14,777 bases of DNA, taken from JBELMB01 sp042088665. Its GTDB lineage: Bacteria; Pseudomonadota; Alphaproteobacteria; Rhodobacterales; Rhodobacteraceae. Shown piece by piece: positions 11,656 to 14,777 of this stretch. The notes under the pieces were generated by a model. That model made no database searches. It saw nothing but the letters and a program-made list of their open reading frames with translations, and was not told where the DNA came from. A program made the position numbers and the translations under genes. Every line of letters begins with the position of its first letter. Position 1 is the stretch's first letter. The DNA is taken from positions 1-14,777 of the forward strand of contig JBELMB010000128.1 in the NCBI GenBank assembly GCA_042088665.1. Direction: 5' to 3'.

Positions 11656-13742
11656 GCGGCCGGCCAGAGGTGCTTTGGCCGCTCTTTGCGGATCTCAAGG
11701 GGTTGGACGGCATTGGCCCCAAGACGGCGCAAACGCTGGGGCAGGCGGGCACGCTTGCGCCCCGCGACCTGCTGTTCACGCTGCCCTATTCCGTCACTGA
11801 CCGTCGCCCGCGGGAGACTGTGCAAGGCGCTGATTTCCCAAGCATTGTGACCGTAGCGGTGGAGGTCGGCCGCCACTGGCCGCCCAGCCGCAAGGGGGGG
11901 GCTTACCGCGTCGATGTGGACGATGCCGCGACGCGGTTTCAGCTGGTGTTCTTTCGGGGCAGTTCCGAGTACCAGCAAAAGCTGTTGCCAACGGGCGCGC
12001 GGCGGCTTGTCTCTGGCCGGGTGGAGCTGTTCGAGGGCATGCCACAGATGGTGCATCCCGATCACGTGCTTGCCCTCGATCAAACTGACGCTTTGCCCGA
12101 ATTCGAGCCGATCTACCCGCTGACCGGCAATGTCACACAAAAGCTCATGGTGCGGTCGCTGGGGGATGCGCTGACCCGTTTGCCGGAGTTGCCCGAATGG
12201 ATCGACCCGGCGCAGAAGGCGCAGGAGGGCTGGCCCGATTGGCACGCGGCCTTGGCGCAGGTGCACGCGCCGCAGGGGCTGGACGACATCGCGCCGACGG
12301 CCCCGGCGCGCCTGCGTCTGGCCTATGACGAGGTCATGGCGCATCAAGTCACGTTGGCTTTGGCGCGGGCGGACAGGCGCAAACGGCGGGGGATCATCAG
12401 CCGCGGCGACGGCCGCCTGCGCAACAAGGTTCTGAAAGCGCTGCCTTATCGGCCCACCAACGCGCAGGCGCGCGCGATGGAGGAGATCTCGGAGGATCTT
12501 GCGCAGCCGGAACGGATGAATCGCCTGCTGCAGGGGGATGTCGGGTCGGGCAAGACGCTGGTCGCCTTCATGGCGCTGCTTGCCGTGGTCGAGGCCGGCG
12601 GTCAGGGCGTGTTGATGGCCCCGACAGAGATCCTCGCGCGGCAGCATCTCGAAGGGTTGCAACCGCTGGCCGCGCAGGCTGGCGTCGTGCTGGAGCTTTT
12701 GACCGGACGCGACAAGGGGTCGGAGCGGCGCGCAAAGCTTGCCGCGCTGGCGCAGGGGGACATTCGGATCCTTGTGGGCACCCATGCGGTGTTCCAGGCG
12801 GATGTGGCATTTGCCGATCTGCGGTTGGCGATCATCGACGAACAGCACCGTTTCGGCGTGCGCCAGCGGCTTGAGTTGGGACAGAAGGGCGCGGCGGTGG
12901 ACGTGCTGGTCATGACCGCCACGCCGATCCCCCGCAGCCTTGCGCTTGCGCAATACGGGGACATGGACATTTCTGTTCTGGATGAAAAGCCCCCCGGGCG
13001 CACGCCGGTCAAGACGGCGCTTATCTCGACCGAGCGGATCGACGAAGTGGTGGACCATTTGCGCCGCGCCGTGGCCGAGGGGCGTCAGGCCTATTGGGTC
13101 TGCCCGCTGGTCGAGGAAAGCGAGACCTCTGACCTGATTGCGGCCGAGGCCCGGTTCAAGATGCTGCGCGCGGCCCTTGGCGAGGGGGTCGTGGGGTTGG
13201 TGCACGGCCAACTGCCTCCGGCGGAAAAAGACGCGGCCATGGCGCGATTCGTGGCCGGGGAGACATCGGTTCTGGTGGCCACCACGGTGATCGAAGTGGG
13301 CGTGAACGTGCCCAATGCCTCGATCATGGTGATCGAGCGGGCGGAAAGCTTTGGCCTTGCGCAGTTGCACCAGTTGCGCGGGCGTGTGGGCCGGGGGGCT
13401 GCGGCCTCGACCTGCCTGCTGATGTATCAGGCGCCGCTCTCCGAGGGAGGAAAGACGCGGCTGACCACGCTGCGCGAGACCGAAGACGGCTTTCGCATCG
13501 CCGAGGTCGATCTGGAAATGCGGGGCGCGGGGGATGTCATCGGCGTGGCACAAAGCGGCTTGCCGCGTTTTCAGGTCGCGGATCTGGAGCGGCAGGCGGG
13601 GTTGATGTCGGTGGCCCAATCGGATGCGCGCAAACTGCTGGCCGAGGATCCGGACCTGCAAAGCCCGCGCGGCGCGGCGGCGCGGATGTTGCTTTGGTTG
13701 ATGCGGCAGGACGAAGCGATCAAGCTGATCGGTGTGGGCTAG
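11652..13742 (+). CDS. recG: ATP-dependent DNA helicase RecG
   Basis: RecG is a branched-DNA translocase that reverses stalled replication forks and processes Holliday junctions and R-loops. The 696-residue protein has an N-terminal HhH-like segment 'GIGPKTAQTLGQAG' (17-30) and an OB-fold wedge domain (~50-150). The helicase core follows: Walker A GDVGSGKT (295-302), 'APTEILARQH', Walker B DEQH (396-399, the usual RecG form), motif III 'MTATPIPRS', then the second RecA-like lobe with 'VCPLVEES', 'HGQLPPAEKD', 'ATTVIEVGVNVPNA' and 'QLRGRVGRG'. The C-terminal 'RGAGDVIGVAQSGLPRF' is a RecG/TRG-type signature. Its ATG overlaps the ligA stop (ATGA), so it is coupled to ligA. It contains no visible frameshift. 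Confidence 0.98.
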   Translation: MSGRPEVLWPLFADLKGLDGIGPKTAQTLGQAGTLAPRDLLFTLPYSVTDRRPRETVQGADFPSIVTVAVEVGRHWPPSRKGGAYRVDVDDAATRFQLVFFRGSSEYQQKLLPTGARRLVSGRVELFEGMPQMVHPDHVLALDQTDALPEFEPIYPLTGNVTQKLMVRSLGDALTRLPELPEWIDPAQKAQEGWPDWHAALAQVHAPQGLDDIAPTAPARLRLAYDEVMAHQVTLALARADRRKRRGIISRGDGRLRNKVLKALPYRPTNAQARAMEEISEDLAQPERMNRLLQGDVGSGKTLVAFMALLAVVEAGGQGVLMAPTEILARQHLEGLQPLAAQAGVVLELLTGRDKGSERRAKLAALAQGDIRILVGTHAVFQADVAFADLRLAIIDEQHRFGVRQRLELGQKGAAVDVLVMTATPIPRSLALAQYGDMDISVLDEKPPGRTPVKTALISTERIDEVVDHLRRAVAEGRQAYWVCPLVEESETSDLIAAEARFKMLRAALGEGVVGLVHGQLPPAEKDAAMARFVAGETSVLVATTVIEVGVNVPNASIMVIERAESFGLAQLHQLRGRVGRGAAASTCLLMYQAPLSEGGKTRLTTLRETEDGFRIAEVDLEMRGAGDVIGVAQSGLPRFQVADLERQAGLMSVAQSDARKLLAEDPDLQSPRGAAARMLLWLMRQDEAIKLIGVG

Positions 13743-13884
13743 GCGAGACGGTTTTCCCAAGCCATTGTTGCCATCACGCGACGCAGGGTCGAGGTTGCTG
13801 GACCGCAAGTGTCGCGGCGAAGTTTTCCAAAAAGAACACCGCAGATGCCCGTTGGAGACGCGCCCACCCCCACTGGCTGAGCAA

Positions 13885-13900
13885 TGCGTCTCATGACGCA
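13885..13900. repeat. Inverted repeat TGCGTC-TCAT-GACGCA
   Basis: A perfect 6-bp inverted repeat with a 4-nt centre, 143 bp after the recG stop. It may be a weak 3'-end hairpin or an operator. Confidence 0.35.
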
Positions 13901-13970
13901 AAGCTGCAGGTATATCGGTGGATGTCAGACCGGCGCGGGGCCGATCTGGCTGTGCATGACCCGTGTCCTG

Positions 13971-13984
13971 CAGAACAGGTTCTG
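13971..13984. promoter_or_regulatory. Inverted repeat CAGAAC-AG-GTTCTG
   Basis: A perfect 6-bp inverted repeat that carries GAAC and GTTC, the half-site words of the LexA-type array 18 bp downstream. It may be an accessory site, or simply a palindrome with the same tetramer. Confidence 0.35.
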
Positions 13985-14001
13985 TGAGAATATCGCGATT
14001 T

Positions 14002-14026
14002 GTTCTCAAATGTTCTCATTAAGTTC
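14002..14026 (+). promoter_or_regulatory. LexA (SOS) operator with tandem GTTC half-sites
   Basis: GTTC occurs at 14002-14005, 14012-14015 and 14023-14026. The last two form GTTC-N7-GTTC, exactly the LexA box known from alphaproteobacteria including Rhodobacter. The first is spaced by N6, one base short. The heptamer GTTCTCA appears twice here and its complement TGAGAAC at 14047-14053. The position 60 bp before the small peptide ATG fits repression of that gene by LexA. The identification is by motif only. Confidence 0.75.
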
Positions 14027-14086
14027 TTTACAAGAGGTGAATGATATGAGAACAAAGGGTTAACAGCGGACACAGGAGAGGACGCG

Positions 14087-14209
14087 ATGATCGAAACAGT
14101 GAAAGCCGTACTGCACCGCCAGACAGGTACACTTTGGCAAGATGCGCTTGGCGCCTTGTCCTTGATCGTGATCCTTCTTGGGGCGCTGCATCTGCCCAGT
14201 TTTATCTAG
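14087..14209 (+). CDS. Small single-pass membrane peptide (40 aa), probably SOS-regulated
   Basis: The ATG follows a strong AGGAG (14074-14078) at 8-nt spacing; the reading frame ends with TAG at 14207-14209. Residues 1-18 are amphipathic and mildly basic (K6, H10, R11), with Trp17 at the interface. Residues ~19-36 form one transmembrane helix rich in L, I, V, G and A ('ALSLIVILLGALHLP'), and the C-terminus is short and uncharged. Upstream is a LexA-type operator; downstream is a strong terminator, so it is a single-gene unit. This matches in size, topology and control the SOS-induced membrane peptides SidA (Caulobacter division inhibitor) and TisB (E. coli type I toxin). I see no sequence match that would allow me to name it as either, so function is open. 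Confidence 0.72.
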   Translation: MIETVKAVLHRQTGTLWQDALGALSLIVILLGALHLPSFI

Positions 14210-14279
14210 AGTTTCTGCCTGCGTGTGTATGGGCGCCGGGCCCCTGCGTCATCTGTCCCGACGCAATTGCCTATCCCCC

Positions 14280-14305
14280 TTTCGGTTCTCTGCCTGTGAC
14301 CGAAA
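14280..14305 (+). other. Hairpin in the 3' region of the peptide transcript
   Basis: TTTCGGT (14280-14286) and ACCGAAA (14299-14305) form a perfect 7-bp stem with a 12-nt loop, between the peptide stop and the terminator. It would give the RNA a structured 3' part. Confidence 0.5.
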
Positions 14306-14338
14306 CTGGCCCCGGCGCCCTGCCTGCCACGCTTCTTG

Positions 14339-14376
14339 CCGCCGCCTCCCTGTCCCGGAGTGCGGCGGTTTTTTTT
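14339..14376 (+). terminator. Strong Rho-independent terminator of the small peptide unit
   Basis: CCGCCGC (14339-14345) pairs with GCGGCGG (14362-14368), extended by CTCC/GGAG with one bulged base and a 7-nt loop, and is followed by eight Ts (14369-14376). It is the best intrinsic terminator in the window. Confidence 0.93.
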
Positions 14377-14436
14377 GTCTTTGAGGCACGGCTGGACGCC
14401 AGACCGCTGAGATGCCGCGTGGGGCCGGGTTGAAAC

Positions 14437-14481
14437 CATTCAGGTACAAGACATTCACGCGCTAGACATTCAGGCACAAAA
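14437..14481. repeat. 15-bp tandem repeat, three degenerate copies
   Basis: CATTCAGGTACAAGA, CATTCACGCGCTAGA and CATTCAGGCACAAAA follow each other at exact 15-bp steps (14437, 14452, 14467). CATTCA is invariant. The array lies between the two convergent terminators, its last bases forming the T-tract of the fpr terminator on the other strand. Confidence 0.7.
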
Positions 14482-14506
14482 GAGGGCGCAGCCGTGACCG
14501 CGCCCT
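14478..14506 (-). terminator. Rho-independent terminator of fpr
   Basis: On the minus strand AGGGCGC (14506-14500) pairs with GCGCCCT (14489-14483) around a 10-nt loop, followed by C and TTTT (14481-14478). It begins 54 bp after the fpr stop codon. Confidence 0.75.
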
Positions 14507-14560
14507 GTATCTGTCAAATGGAGCCGCGCCAGAACACCGCAGTCCCCGCAGACAGGTCCG

Positions 14561-14777
14561 TCAGTCGAGAAAGGCCTTTTCGACGACGTAGTGTTTTGGG
14601 TCAGAATTGGCGCCTTCTTCGAGGCCGTAGTCCTCAAGCATGGCTTTCAACTCGATGTTGAAAGCGAGGTTGCCGCAGATCATCGCGCGATCCGTCTCCG
14701 GGGTGAGTTTTGGCACACCCAGATCCTCGAAGGCTTCGCCAGATTTCATCAGGTCGGTGATCCGGCCCAAGATCGGA
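14561..14777 (-). CDS. fpr: Ferredoxin--NADP+ reductase, C-terminal part
   Basis: The frame is open at the window edge and ends with TGA (14563-14561), giving the last 71 residues. It has the Fpr C-terminal pattern: 'LGRITDLMKSG', then 'PETDRAMICGNLAFN' (the NADP-binding strand and turn), 'LEDYGLEEG' and the terminal 'HYVVEKAFLD', where the aromatic/EKAF ending packs on the flavin in bacterial Fpr. Fpr moves electrons between NADP(H) and ferredoxin or flavodoxin and takes part in the oxidative-stress response. A TTG at 14770 is internal, not the start. The N-terminal FAD domain is outside the window. Confidence 0.9.
   Translation of the reverse strand, partial: PILGRITDLMKSGEAFEDLGVPKLTPETDRAMICGNLAFNIELKAMLEDYGLEEGANSDPKHYVVEKAFLD

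Larger units (their letters stand above)
13743..14086. other. Regulatory spacer between recG and the small membrane peptide gene
   Basis: No coding gene is apparent. The segment holds a TGCGTC-TCAT-GACGCA inverted repeat (13885-13900), a CAGAAC-AG-GTTCTG inverted repeat (13971-13984), and the GTTC array (14002-14026). Its last 100 bases are much richer in A+T than the coding regions, as expected for a promoter. No clean -35/-10 pair was assigned because several overlapping possibilities are equally poor. Confidence 0.6.
14210..14560. other. 3' region of the peptide transcript and convergent spacer to fpr
   Basis: These 351 bases hold a TTTCGGT/ACCGAAA hairpin (14280-14305), the plus-strand terminator (14339-14376), a 15-bp tandem triplicate (14437-14481) and the minus-strand terminator of fpr (14478-14506). 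ORFs in this stretch have no ribosome sites and no protein-like composition. The 130 nt between the peptide stop and the terminator is long for a simple trailer. Confidence 0.6.

Noticed and set aside
11211..14009. 932-codon open frame on the minus strand across ligA and recG
   Set aside because: It is antisense to two complete, motif-verified genes and is rich in His/Arg/Gln/Pro, as expected for a GC-rich shadow frame.

Overview
The window reads as chromosomal DNA of an alphaproteobacterium of the Rhodobacteraceae (Roseobacter/Rhodobacter) type. The evidence is high G+C, a DUF1153/SciP gene directly upstream of ctrA, ctrA followed by ligA and recG, a GTTC-N7-GTTC (alphaproteobacterial LexA-type) operator, and protein sequences typical of the group. 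No transposase, integrase, CRISPR array, rRNA or tRNA was found.

Layout. (1) 1-2256: the 3' part of a DUF4198 protein, then a GlcD/D2HGDH-like FAD-linked 2-hydroxyacid dehydrogenase. (2) 2227-3562: two gene-poor spacers rich in palindromes and short repeats, flanking one small exported protein (2805-3056). (3) 3563-6167, minus strand: a compact operon, lpxD-like acyltransferase -> acyl carrier protein -> beta-ketoacyl-ACP synthase (35-bp gap, then a 4-bp GTGA overlap). (4) 6168-7074: a 900-bp spacer with four kinds of tandem or direct repeat and a pseudoknot-like arrangement of inverted repeats. (5) 7075-8214, minus: mnmA (tRNA 2-thiouridylase) with its own promoter and a 3' hairpin. (6) 8339-9427, plus: sciP and ctrA, the cell-cycle/GTA/motility regulator pair, with a near-consensus promoter and a CtrA half-site between them. 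(7) 9523-13742, plus: ligA and recG, overlapping by 4 bp. (8) 13743-14376: a regulatory region with tandem GTTC half-sites, a 40-residue membrane peptide gene, and a strong intrinsic terminator. (9) The 3' end of a ferredoxin-NADP reductase (fpr) on the minus strand, with its own terminator.

How the genes work together. SciP and CtrA form a regulator/anti-regulator pair. LigA and RecG serve DNA replication and repair, and the adjacent SOS-box unit adds a candidate DNA-damage-induced membrane peptide, comparable in layout to Caulobacter SidA or E. coli TisB but with no detectable sequence link that I can claim. The lpxD-acp-KAS operon looks like a dedicated route for making one particular acyl chain and attaching it to an amino sugar. 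I propose, as inference only, a link to the amide-linked 3-oxoacyl chains known from Rhodobacter lipid A.

The two observations most worth following are the SOS-box peptide unit (about 13971-14376) and the lpxD-acp-KAS operon. All calls are by eye; no database search was run.
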